Part shown: piece after piece, positions 36,242 through 44,389 of the stretch
Position numbering within the stretch: the stretch's first letter is position 1
Layout of the letters: the number at the start of each line of letters is the position of its first letter
Assembly: GCF_003751605.1 (NCBI RefSeq)
Contig: NZ_RJVJ01000003.1
Coordinates: 1 to 64,000 of the forward strand
Direction: 5' to 3'
DNA: 64,000 nt
Origin: Kitasatospora cineracea
GTDB lineage: Bacteria; Actinomycetota; Actinomycetes; Streptomycetales; Streptomycetaceae
Notes under the pieces: model-generated
What the model was told of the DNA's origin: nothing
Seen by the model: the letters and a program-made list of their open reading frames with translations, nothing else
Databases searched by the model: none
Position numbers and translations under genes: made by a program

Positions 36242-37747
36242 ATGAGCGAAGTGTTCCTCAACCGCGAGATCTGGTTCCTCACCGGCAGCCAGGGCCTCTA
36301 CGGCCCCGAGACGTTGCAGCAGGTCGCCGAGCAGTCCCAGCAGGTCGCCAACCAGCTCGCCCGCACCGGACTGCCGGTGCGCATCATCTGGAAGCCGGTG
36401 CTGACCGACGCGGGCGCGATCCGCCGGGTCTGCCTGGAGGCCAACGCCGACGACGCCTGCGTCGGGCTGATCGCCTGGATGCACACCTTCTCCCCGGCGA
36501 AGATGTGGATCGCCGGCCTCGACGCGCTGCGCAAGCCGCTGCTGCACCTGCACACCCAGGCCAACCGCGACCTGCCGTGGTCGACCATCGACATGGACTT
36601 CATGAACCTGAACCAGGCCGCCCACGGCGACCGCGAGTTCGGCTACATCCAGTCCCGCCTCGGCGTCACCCGCAAGACGGTGGCCGGCCACGTCAGCGAC
36701 CCCGCCGTCGCCGCCCGCGTCGCGACCTGGGCCCGCGCCGCCGCCGCCCGCGCCGACCTCGCCACCCTCAAGCTGGCCCGGTTCGGCGACAACATGCGCG
36801 ACGTCGCCGTCACCGAGGGCGACAAGGTCGAAGCCCAACTGCGCCTCGGCGTCTCCGTCAACACCTACGGCGTCAACGACCTGGTCGCCGCCGTCGACGC
36901 CGCCGCCGACACGGACGTGGACAAGCTCGTCAAGGACTACGAGGAGCTCTACCGGCTGGCCCCCGAACTGCGCGCCGGCGGCGAGCGCCACGACGCGCTG
37001 CGCTACGCCGCCCGGATCGAACTCGGCCTGCGCTACTTCCTGAAGGACGGCGGCTTCGGCGCCTTCACCACCAACTTCGAGGACCTCGGCGGCCTGCGCC
37101 AGCTCCCGGGACTTGCCGTGCAGCGCCTGATGGCCGACGGCTACGGCTTCGGCGGCGAGGGCGACTGGAAGACCTCCGTCCTGCTGCGCACCCTCAAGAC
37201 CGCCGCCACCGGCCTGGACGGCGGCACCTCCTTCATGGAGGACTACACCTACCACCTGGAGCCCGGACGGGAGTTGATCCTGGGCGCGCACATGCTGGAG
37301 GTCTGCCCGACCATCGCCGCCGCCACCCCGTCCTGCGAGATCCACCCGCTGGGCATCGGCGGCCGCGAGGACCCCGTCCGCCTGGTCTTCGACGCGGCCC
37401 CCGGCCCCGCCGTCGTCGTCGGCCTGGCCGACCTCGGCGACCGCTTCCGGCTGGTCGCCAACGAGATCGACGTCGTCGACCCCGCCGAGCCGCTGCCCAA
37501 GCTGCCCGTCGCCCGCGCCGTCTGGCAGCCGAAGCCGAACCTGCGCACCTCCACCGAAGCCTGGCTGACCGCCGGCGCCCCGCACCACACCGTGCTCACC
37601 CGCGCCCTCGACGCCGAACACCTCGACGACCTCGCCGAGATGCTCAAGGTGGAACTCGTCCTCATCGACGCCGACACCACGATGCGCACCTTCACCCGCG
37701 AACTGCGCTGGAACCAGGCCTACCACCGTCTCGCCCAGGGCCTCTGA
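36242..37747 (+). CDS. araA: L-arabinose isomerase
   Basis: 501 residues, ATG 36242 after AAGGAGA. Begins EIWFLTGSQGLYGPETLQQVAEQSQQV, the AraA signature. Further conserved segments: WMHTFSPAKMWIAGL, DLPWSTIDMDFMNLNQAAHGDREFGYI, LARFGDNMRDVAVTEGDKVEAQLRLG, with metal-site Glu/His in FTTNFEDLG and SFMEDYTYHLEPG and a His later in the sequence (EIHPLGIGG). Interconverts L-arabinose and L-ribulose in the cytosol, the first step before AraB. Order B-D-A follows actinobacterial practice. About 106 bases and an inverted repeat (37767-37778 with 37816-37827) separate it from galM. Confidence 0.95.
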   Translation: MSEVFLNREIWFLTGSQGLYGPETLQQVAEQSQQVANQLARTGLPVRIIWKPVLTDAGAIRRVCLEANADDACVGLIAWMHTFSPAKMWIAGLDALRKPLLHLHTQANRDLPWSTIDMDFMNLNQAAHGDREFGYIQSRLGVTRKTVAGHVSDPAVAARVATWARAAAARADLATLKLARFGDNMRDVAVTEGDKVEAQLRLGVSVNTYGVNDLVAAVDAAADTDVDKLVKDYEELYRLAPELRAGGERHDALRYAARIELGLRYFLKDGGFGAFTTNFEDLGGLRQLPGLAVQRLMADGYGFGGEGDWKTSVLLRTLKTAATGLDGGTSFMEDYTYHLEPGRELILGAHMLEVCPTIAAATPSCEIHPLGIGGREDPVRLVFDAAPGPAVVVGLADLGDRFRLVANEIDVVDPAEPLPKLPVARAVWQPKPNLRTSTEAWLTAGAPHHTVLTRALDAEHLDDLAEMLKVELVLIDADTTMRTFTRELRWNQAYHRLAQGL

Positions 37748-37853
37748 CTCCGACGCCCCCTCGAACGCCGTCCGGGCCGGGGCCCGGCCACGTCACCGCC
37801 CCGACACCGGGACCCGGCCCGGACGGCCCCCACCGACACCCCCGGGAGCCGCC

Positions 37854-38969
37854 ATGACCGACCGCACCCCCACCGTCCACCGCGCCCCCGCCGGAGCCCT
37901 GCCCGGCGGGGGCTGGACGCTGCGCTCCCCGAGCGGCGTCGTCGCCGAACTCCTCGACTTCGGCGCCAGGCTCCAGTCCCTCAGCATGCCGGACCGGCAC
38001 GGCCGCACCGCCGACATCGTCCTGGGTGCGGCAGGCTGGAGCCAACTCCACGGGGACGGCGCCTACTTCGGGGCGACCGTAGGCCGCTACGGCAACCGGA
38101 TCGCCCGCGGCGAACTGCCCCTCGACGGCACCGTGCACACCCTCGCCACCCAGCGCACCGGCCACACCCTGCACGGCGGGCCCGACGGCTTCGCCACCCG
38201 CCACTGGGACGCCGAACCCGTCCGCACCGACCACGCCGCCGGAGTGCGCTTCCACCTGACCAGCCCGGACGGCGACCAGGGCTTCCCCGGCACCCTCGAC
38301 GTCCACGTCACCTACCTGCTCGACGCCGGGGGCACCCTGACCATCCGGTACCGGGCCACCACCGACGCGCCCACCGTCGTCAACCTCACCAACCACGCCT
38401 ACTTCAACCTCGCCGGGGAGGGCAACGGCACCATCGGCGACCACCTGCTGCGCGTCCACGCCGACGCCTACCTGCCCGTCGACGCCGAACTCATCCCGCT
38501 CGGCCCGCCCGCACCCGTCGCCGGCACCCCCTTCGACCTCAACCGCCCCACCCCGCTGGGCCCCCGGCTCGGCCTCGACCACCCCCAACTCGCCCTCGCC
38601 GGTGGCGGGTTCGACCACAACTGGCTGCTGCGCCCGGCCCCCGGCCTGCGGCCGGCCGCCGAACTCCACCACCCCGCCAGCGGCCGCCGCGTCGAGTGCC
38701 TCACCACCGAACCCGGCCTCCAGGTCTACACCGGCAACCACTTCCACGGCTCCACCGGCCCCGCCGAGGCCCCCCATCCCCGGCACGGCGGCATCGCCCT
38801 GGAGACCCAGCACCACCCCGACTCGCCGCACCACCCCGGCTACCCCTCCACCGTCCTGCGCCCGGGGGAGGAGTACGACTCGACCACCGCCTACCGGTTC
38901 ACCACCGGTCAGCCGGCGTCCGAGAACAGCGCCGAGGACGGGCCGGGACGGGACGCCCGCGGGCGGTGA
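37854..38969 (+). CDS. galM: Aldose 1-epimerase (mutarotase)
   Basis: 371 residues, ATG 37854 with GGGAG upstream. GalM fold: FGARLQSLSMPDRHG, GATVGRYGNRIARG, HTLHGGPDGF with a catalytic His, VVNLTNHAYFNLAG (NLTNHxYFNL, second His), TPFDLNRPTPLG, GGGFDHNWLLR (substrate Asp), and GGIALETQHHPDSPHHPG with the catalytic-base Glu in ALETQ. Interconverts sugar anomers; beside araBDA it would feed arabinose isomerase the reactive anomer. Its last 61 bases overlap the convergent LacI gene, so one of the two C-terminal tails lies on the antisense strand of the other. Confidence 0.92.
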   Translation: MTDRTPTVHRAPAGALPGGGWTLRSPSGVVAELLDFGARLQSLSMPDRHGRTADIVLGAAGWSQLHGDGAYFGATVGRYGNRIARGELPLDGTVHTLATQRTGHTLHGGPDGFATRHWDAEPVRTDHAAGVRFHLTSPDGDQGFPGTLDVHVTYLLDAGGTLTIRYRATTDAPTVVNLTNHAYFNLAGEGNGTIGDHLLRVHADAYLPVDAELIPLGPPAPVAGTPFDLNRPTPLGPRLGLDHPQLALAGGGFDHNWLLRPAPGLRPAAELHHPASGRRVECLTTEPGLQVYTGNHFHGSTGPAEAPHPRHGGIALETQHHPDSPHHPGYPSTVLRPGEEYDSTTAYRFTTGQPASENSAEDGPGRDARGR

Positions 38970-40009
38970 CCGCCGGGGGAGCGGCCCGCCGTGCTCTCCC
39001 GCACCACCAGCTCCGGCCGGACGGACACGTGCGCCAGCGCCGCGCCGGGGTCGTCGATCAGCTGCAGCAGCAGCCCTATCCCGGCCCGGCCGACGGCGGC
39101 GAAGTCCTGCCGGACCGTGGTCAGCGACGGGGTGGTGTACGCGCCCTCCGGAAGGTCGTCGAACCCGGCCACCGCCACGTCCTCGGGCATCCGCACGCCC
39201 GCCTCGGTCAGCGCCCGCACCAGGCCCAGCGCCATGTGGTCGTTGGCCGCGAACACCGCCGTGGGCCGCGGGCCGGACCCGCCGCGGAACGCCGTCGCGA
39301 CCTGCCGCCCGGCCGCGTGGCCCGACGCCGGGCTCCAGTCCCCGGTCAGGTGCGGCGGCACCGGCAGCCCGGCCGCCTCCAGCGCGGCCCGCCAGCCCTG
39401 CAGCCGCCCCTCCGCCTCGATCCACTCGCCCGGGCCCGCCACGTGCCACACACAGGTGTGGCCCAGCGCCAGCAGGTGCTCGGTGATCGCCCGCGCCCCG
39501 GCGAACTGGTCCACGGCCACGCCCGGCAGGTCCAGGTCGTGCCCGCCCTCCACCGTCACCACCGGGAACGGCTGGGGCAGTCGGGCCAGCGCCGCCACCG
39601 CGCGCCGGTGCGGCGTCATCACCACCGCGCCGTCCACCCCCCAACCGCCCAGCCGCTCCAGCGCCTTGCCCAGCGCGTGCTCGGTCAGCTCCTCCAGCCC
39701 GACCGAGGCCACCAGGTAGTCCTCCTGCCGGGCGGCGCGCTCCAGCCCCGCCAGGATGCTGGCGGGGCCGAACAGCGTGGTGTTCGCCGCGACCACGCCG
39801 ATGGTGCGGCTGCGCCGGGTCACCAGGGTGCGGGCCGCCGAGTTGGGCCGGTAGCCCAGCTCGGCGATGGCCCGCAGCACCCGCTCCTTGGTCGCCTCGC
39901 GCACGTTCGGGTGGTCGCTGAGCACCCGGGAGACCGTCTGGTGGGACACGCCGGCGACCTGGGCCACGTCCGCCATCGTCGGCGGGCGCCGCTCGGCAGT
40001 CTCTTCCAT
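38909..40009 (-). CDS. LacI-family repressor, likely regulator of arabinose genes (2)
   Basis: 366 residues from ATG 40009 (GGGAG seven bases upstream); an upstream TTG frame is less likely. HTH MADVAQVAGVSHQTVSRVLSDHPNVREATKERV and hinge YRPNSAARTLVTRRSRTIGVV. The SHQTVSRVL helix matches repressor 1 exactly, and the two proteins align along their length (GPASILAGLERAARQEDYLVASV; AVFAANDHMALGLVRAL; VAVAGFDDLPEGAYTTPSLTTVRQD). The paralogues should recognise the same operators but may respond to different inducers. The C-terminal ~25 residues are Pro/Arg/Ser-rich and overlap galM. Followed in the same direction by the second importer's permease gene. Confidence 0.85.
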   Translation of the reverse strand: MEETAERRPPTMADVAQVAGVSHQTVSRVLSDHPNVREATKERVLRAIAELGYRPNSAARTLVTRRSRTIGVVAANTTLFGPASILAGLERAARQEDYLVASVGLEELTEHALGKALERLGGWGVDGAVVMTPHRRAVAALARLPQPFPVVTVEGGHDLDLPGVAVDQFAGARAITEHLLALGHTCVWHVAGPGEWIEAEGRLQGWRAALEAAGLPVPPHLTGDWSPASGHAAGRQVATAFRGGSGPRPTAVFAANDHMALGLVRALTEAGVRMPEDVAVAGFDDLPEGAYTTPSLTTVRQDFAAVGRAGIGLLLQLIDDPGAALAHVSVRPELVVRESTAGRSPGGHRPRASRPGPSSALFSDAG

Positions 40010-40098
40010 CGTTCTCCCGTTCCTCCGGACCAGGCCGGACGAGTTCCCCTCCGCCAAACAGTACTGGGCACCGGGCCGTGCCGGGGCCCGCAGGCGGG

Positions 40099-41334
40099 TC
40101 AGGAACCGGCCCGGCGCTTGTTCCAGACGTCGAAGCCGACCGCGGCGAGCAGCACCAGGCCCTTGATCACCTGCTGGTAGTCGGTGCCGACGCCGACCAG
40201 CGACATGCCGTTGTTGAGCACGCCCAGCACCAGGCCGCCGATGATCGCGCCCAGCACCGTGCCGACGCCGCCGCTGGCGGAGGCGCCGCCGATGAACGCG
40301 GCGGCGATCGCCTCGAGTTCGAAGTTGATGCCGGCCTGCGGGGTGCCGGCGTTGAGGCGGGCGGCGAAGACCAGTCCGGCCAGGGCCGCCAGGACCCCCA
40401 TGGTGACGAAGGCGAGGAAGACGACGCGCTTGCTCTTGACGCCCGAGAGCTTGGCGGCGGGCTCGTTGCCGCCGATGGCGTAGGTGTGCCGTCCGATGAT
40501 CGAGTTGCGCATCAGGTAGCCGAAGCCGAACAGCAGGACGGCCAGGACCAGCAGCACGATCGGGAAGCCGTGGTAGCTGGCCAGCAGCAGGGTGAAGACC
40601 ACGACCGCGGCGGTGACGGCCGCCAGCTTCGCCAGGAAGAAGCCCGTCGGCAGGAGTTCGAGGCCGTACGAGGCGGCCTGGCGGCGGCCGCGGACCTCCT
40701 GCAGGAGCGCGACGGCGAGGACGGCGGCGCCGAGCAGCAGGGTCAGGTTGTGGTAGTCGGTGTGCGGGCCGACCTCGGGGAGGAAACCGCTGCCGATCTT
40801 CTGGAAGCCCTTGGGGAACGGGGCGATCGACTGGCCCTGCAGCATGATCTGGGTGCCGCCGCGGAAGACCAGCATGCCCGCCAGCGTGACGATGAACGAC
40901 GGGATCCCGACGTAGGAGATCCAGAAGCCCTGCCAGGCGCCGGCCGCCGCGCCGATCAGCAGGCAGGCGATCAGCGCCACCGGCCAGGGCACCTGGTGCT
41001 TGACCATCATGACGGCCGCCGCCGCGCCGGTGAAGGCGGCCAGCGAGCCGACCGACAGGTCGATGTGCCCGGCGATGATGACGATCATCATGCCGATCGC
41101 CAGGATCAGGATGTAACTGTTCTGCTGGATCAGGTTGGTGACGTTCAGCGGCTGGAGCAGGATGCCGTCCGTCCAGATCTGGAACAGCACCACGATCAGG
41201 GCGAGGGCGACCAGCATGCCGTACTGGCGGACGTTGCCGCGCAGTGCCCCGGCGAGGAGGGTCTGGAGGGCCGGGCGGTCGGCCGCCGCGGGGGCGGCCT
41301 TCCCGGCCTGGGGGGTGGTCCCGGTCTGGGCCAT
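40099..41334 (-). CDS. Sugar ABC transporter permease, GguB/XylH-like
   Basis: 411 residues, ATG 41334. CUT2 permease of the longer GguB/XylH type: MMIVIIAGHIDLSVGSLAAFTGA, VGIPSFIVTLAGMLVFRGGTQ, a helix-rich middle with LLPTGFFLAKLAAVTAAVVVF, RHTYAIGGNEPAAKLSGVKSKRVVFLAFVTMG (EAA-like loop), and FELEAIAAAFIGGASASGGVGTVLGAIIGG. Partner of the ATPase gene that ends three bases upstream. GguAB-ChvE systems import xylose, glucose, galactose or arabinose; here operator 4 ties it to the arabinose regulon. Last gene of the operon. Confidence 0.88.
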   Translation of the reverse strand: MAQTGTTPQAGKAAPAAADRPALQTLLAGALRGNVRQYGMLVALALIVVLFQIWTDGILLQPLNVTNLIQQNSYILILAIGMMIVIIAGHIDLSVGSLAAFTGAAAAVMMVKHQVPWPVALIACLLIGAAAGAWQGFWISYVGIPSFIVTLAGMLVFRGGTQIMLQGQSIAPFPKGFQKIGSGFLPEVGPHTDYHNLTLLLGAAVLAVALLQEVRGRRQAASYGLELLPTGFFLAKLAAVTAAVVVFTLLLASYHGFPIVLLVLAVLLFGFGYLMRNSIIGRHTYAIGGNEPAAKLSGVKSKRVVFLAFVTMGVLAALAGLVFAARLNAGTPQAGINFELEAIAAAFIGGASASGGVGTVLGAIIGGLVLGVLNNGMSLVGVGTDYQQVIKGLVLLAAVGFDVWNKRRAGS

Positions 41335-41337
41335 GCG

Positions 41338-42894
41338 TTACACCTGCTCGTTCTGGGTCGCGGCGCTCACGGTCATGAGGCGCATGAGGGATTCCTGGGT
41401 CGCGTCCGCCCGCGGCACCTCACCGGTGAGCCGGCCCTCGGCCATGGTGTAGATGCGGTCGCACAGGCCCAGCAGTTCGGGGAGTTCGGAGGAGATGACC
41501 AGCACCGCCTTGCCCTGGGCGGCGAGTTCGGCGATCACGGTGTAGATCTCCGCCTTGGCGCCGACGTCGATGCCGCGGGTCGGCTCGTCGAGGATCAGCA
41601 CCTCGGGCTCGGCGAAGATCCACTTGCTGAGGACGACCTTCTGCTGGTTGCCGCCGCTGAGCTTCCCGGTCTCCGTGAACACCGAGGGGGCCTTGATGTT
41701 CATGGACTTCCGGTACCGCTCGGCGACCCGGGTCTCCTCGTGCGCGTTGATCCAGCCGCGGCGGGAGACCTTGCCGAGCGCGCCCAGCGAGATGTTGCGG
41801 CTGATGTCGTCCGCGAGGTTGAGTCCGAAGTGCTTGCGGTCCTCGGTGACGTAAGCGATGCCGTGGCCGATCGCCTCGGAGACCGTGCGGGTGCGGACCT
41901 CGGTGCCGTTCACCAGGACCCGGCCGCCGGTCCACCGGCCGTAGGAGCGGCCGAAGACGCTCATCGCCAGCTCGGTGCGGCCGGCGCCCATCAGGCCGGC
42001 GATGCCGACGATCTCGCCGCGCCGCACGTGCAGCGAGACGCCGTCCACGACGTTGCGGTGGTGGTCGATCGGGTGCTGGACCGTCCAGTCCTCGACGGCC
42101 AGCGCGACCTCGCCGATCTGCGGGGTGCGCTCGGGGTAGCGGTGCTCCAGGTCGCGGCCGACCATGCCCCGGATGATCCGGTCCTCGGAGACGCCCCCGG
42201 AGCCGACGGCGATCGTCTCGATGGTGCGCCCGTCGCGCAGGATGGTGACGGAGTCGGCGACCTTGGCGATCTCGTTCAGCTTGTGCGAGATGAGGATGCA
42301 GGCGATGCCCTGGGCCTTGAGTTCCAGGATGAGGTCGAGGAGCTTGCGGCTGTCCTCGTCGTTGAGCGCGGCGGTGGGCTCGTCGAGGATGAGGAGTTCG
42401 ACGTCCTTGGCGAGGGCCTTGGCGATCTCGACCAGCTGCTGCTTGCCGACGCCGAGGTCGGCGACCCGGGTCCGGGGGTGCTCGTGCAGGCCGACGCGGC
42501 GCAGCAGTTCGGCGGCGTGGGTGAGCGTCCTGTTCCAGCTGATGATGCCGCGGCGGGCGTGCTCGTTGCCGAGGAAGACGTTCTCCGCGACGGACAGGTA
42601 CGGGACCAGGGCGAGTTCCTGGTGGATGATGACGATTCCGCGCCGTTCGCTGGCGCGGATGTCCTTGAACCGGCAGGGCTCGCCCTTGAACAGGATCTCG
42701 CCCTGGTAGGAGCCGTGCGGGTGCACCCCGCTGAGCACCTTCATCAGGGTGGACTTGCCGGCGCCGTTCTCGCCGCAGATCGCGTGCACCTCGCCGGCGG
42801 CGACGGTGAGGTTGACGTCGGAGAGCGCGCTGACCCCGGGGAAGGTCTTGGTGATCGCGCGCATCTCGAGGACCGGTCCGGCCATGGTGGGCAT
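41338..42894 (-). CDS. Sugar ABC transporter ATPase, GguA/XylG-like
   Basis: 518 residues, ATG 42894 (a second ATG nine bases on is possible). Two ABC domains: CGENGAGKSTLMKVLSGVHPHG, VGKQQLVEIAKALAKDVELLILDEPTAALND; then GLMGAGRTELAMSVFGRSYGRWTGG, YVTEDRKHFGLNL, LSGGNQQKVVLSKWI..LILDEPTRGIDVGAKAEIYTVI. The HPHGSYQGEILFKGEPC insertion after Walker A and the 'ITKTFPGVSAL' start are typical of the GguA/XylG branch, distinct from the YtfR-type ATPase 15 kb away. Energises import with the following permease. Confidence 0.9.
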   Translation of the reverse strand: MPTMAGPVLEMRAITKTFPGVSALSDVNLTVAAGEVHAICGENGAGKSTLMKVLSGVHPHGSYQGEILFKGEPCRFKDIRASERRGIVIIHQELALVPYLSVAENVFLGNEHARRGIISWNRTLTHAAELLRRVGLHEHPRTRVADLGVGKQQLVEIAKALAKDVELLILDEPTAALNDEDSRKLLDLILELKAQGIACILISHKLNEIAKVADSVTILRDGRTIETIAVGSGGVSEDRIIRGMVGRDLEHRYPERTPQIGEVALAVEDWTVQHPIDHHRNVVDGVSLHVRRGEIVGIAGLMGAGRTELAMSVFGRSYGRWTGGRVLVNGTEVRTRTVSEAIGHGIAYVTEDRKHFGLNLADDISRNISLGALGKVSRRGWINAHEETRVAERYRKSMNIKAPSVFTETGKLSGGNQQKVVLSKWIFAEPEVLILDEPTRGIDVGAKAEIYTVIAELAAQGKAVLVISSELPELLGLCDRIYTMAEGRLTGEVPRADATQESLMRLMTVSAATQNEQV

Positions 42895-42925
42895 CCGTTT
42901 CGGGTGGGGGTGCGGGCCGCTGCGG

Positions 42926-44029
42926 CTACTTGACCTGGTCGGCGGTGTACTGGCCGCCGTCGACCAGCACCTGGCGGTAGTTGTCCTTGTCCACGCTCAC
43001 GGGCTGGAGCAGGTAGGCCGGGACGACCTTGGCGCCGTTGTCGTACTGGGTGGTGTCGTTGGTCTCGGGCTTGCCGCCGGTGAGCAGCGCGTCGCCCATC
43101 TGGACGGCGACCTTGGCGAGTTGACGGGTGTCCTTGTAGACGGTCTGGGTCTGCTCGCCCGCGATGATGGACTTCACCGAGGCCAGCTCGGCGTCCTGGC
43201 CGGTGACGATCGGCAGCGGCTTGCCGGCGCCGCCGTAGCCGACGCCCTTGAGGGAGGACAGGATGCCGATCGAGATGCCGTCGTACGGGGAGAGCACGGC
43301 GTCGACCCGGGCCGAGGTGTAGGACTTGCTCAGCAGGTTGTCCATCCGGGACTGGGCGAGCCCGCCGTCCCAGCGCAGGGTGGCGACCTGGTTGAACGCC
43401 GTCTGGCCGCTCTGCACGACCAGCTTCTTGTCGTCGAGGTACGGCTTGAGGACGCTCATCGCGCCGTCGAAGAAGAAGTTGGCGTTGTTGTCGTCCGGGG
43501 AGCCGGCGAACAGCTCGATGTTGAACGGGCCCTTGCCGTCCTTGAGGCCCAGCTTGTCGGCGATGTAGGTGCCCTGGAGGACGCCGACCTTGAAGTTGTC
43601 GAAGGTGGCGTAGTAGTCGACGTTCTTGGTGCCGCGGATCAGCCGGTCGTAGGAGATCACCGGGATGTGCGCGTCGGCGGCCTTCTGCAGCACGTCGGTG
43701 AGCGAGGAGCCGTCGATGGCGGCGACCACCAGCAGCTTGGCGCCCTTGGTGATCATGTTCTCGACCTGCGAGACCTGGTTCTCGACCACGTTGTCGCCGT
43801 ACTGCAGGTCGGTCTTGTAGCCCTTGGACTGGAACTCCTTGACCATGTTGTCGCCGTCGTTGATCCAGCGCTCGGAGGACTTGGTCGGCATGGCGATGCC
43901 GACCAGCCCGCCCTTGCCGCCGCCGCCGTCCTTGACCGCGCCGTCCCCGACGCCGTTCGCGCTCTGGCCGCAGGCGGCGAGGGGCAGCAGCAGCGCCGCC
44001 GTGGCCAGGGTCGTCGCAAGCTTCCGCAC
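42926..44029 (-). CDS. Sugar ABC transporter substrate-binding lipoprotein, ChvE-like
   Basis: 367 residues from GTG 44029 with GGAGGACCT immediately upstream. Lipobox LAAC|G. The ChvE/XylF branch of sugar-binding proteins is indicated by IAMPTKSSERWINDGDNMVKEFQSKGYKTDLQYGDN, QVSQVENMITKGAKLLVVAAIDGSSL, PVISYDRLIRGTKNVDYYATFDNFKVGVLQG, ELFAGSPDDNNANFFFDGAM, and GQDAELASVKSIIAGEQTQTVYKDTRQLA. Binds a pyranose pentose or hexose at the cell surface. With operator 4 about 175 bases upstream it belongs to the same regulon as araBDA; two importers (YtfQ-type and ChvE-type) could cover furanose and pyranose arabinose. Confidence 0.9.
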   Translation of the reverse strand: MRKLATTLATAALLLPLAACGQSANGVGDGAVKDGGGGKGGLVGIAMPTKSSERWINDGDNMVKEFQSKGYKTDLQYGDNVVENQVSQVENMITKGAKLLVVAAIDGSSLTDVLQKAADAHIPVISYDRLIRGTKNVDYYATFDNFKVGVLQGTYIADKLGLKDGKGPFNIELFAGSPDDNNANFFFDGAMSVLKPYLDDKKLVVQSGQTAFNQVATLRWDGGLAQSRMDNLLSKSYTSARVDAVLSPYDGISIGILSSLKGVGYGGAGKPLPIVTGQDAELASVKSIIAGEQTQTVYKDTRQLAKVAVQMGDALLTGGKPETNDTTQYDNGAKVVPAYLLQPVSVDKDNYRQVLVDGGQYTADQVK

Positions 44030-44389
44030 AGGTCCTCCAGGGGTGCGCCGGGGTGGGCCGGCGAGGGGGATGGGGCAGGGGGTGGTGCGCCGGACGACGG
44101 GGGCCCGTGCCCGGGCCCGCGCGCGGGCGCGGCGGGGCGGACGACGGCCCGGTGCCGGGCGGTCGGACCGGCCGCTGGGGTGCCGTCGTTCGACGTCACA
44201 CGAGTGTTAGCGCTAACAGTGCCGACGTCAAGGGTTCATGACATTTTCCCGGCGCCGCCCGTCCGGCCCCCCGTCCGGCCCGCCGCCCGGCCCTCTGTCC
44301 GGCGCGCCGCGGGACGGCCGGGAGCCCCCGGCGTCCGCCTGGCGGGGCGGGCGGCCGGGGGCTCCGGGGTGGGGCGGGGTGCGGGCGGG
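44030..44389. other. Intergenic region with operator, after pectate lyase gene
   Basis: Holds operator 4 (44204-44219) and C-rich short repeats (ccgtccggccc units, 44259-44305) directly after the pectate lyase stop; no gene seen. Confidence 0.6.
44204..44219. promoter_or_regulatory. LacI-type operator 4 of the arabinose regulon
   Basis: GTGTTAGCGCTAACAG, with a perfect 14-bp palindrome TGTTAGCGCTAACA inside, about 175 bases upstream of the ChvE-like gene. Confidence 0.85.

Noticed and set aside
37767..37827. Inverted repeat between araA and galM as a terminator
   Set aside because: Arms of 12 bases are separated by a 37-base loop, so a strong terminator is unlikely; galM may still be co-transcribed with araBDA.
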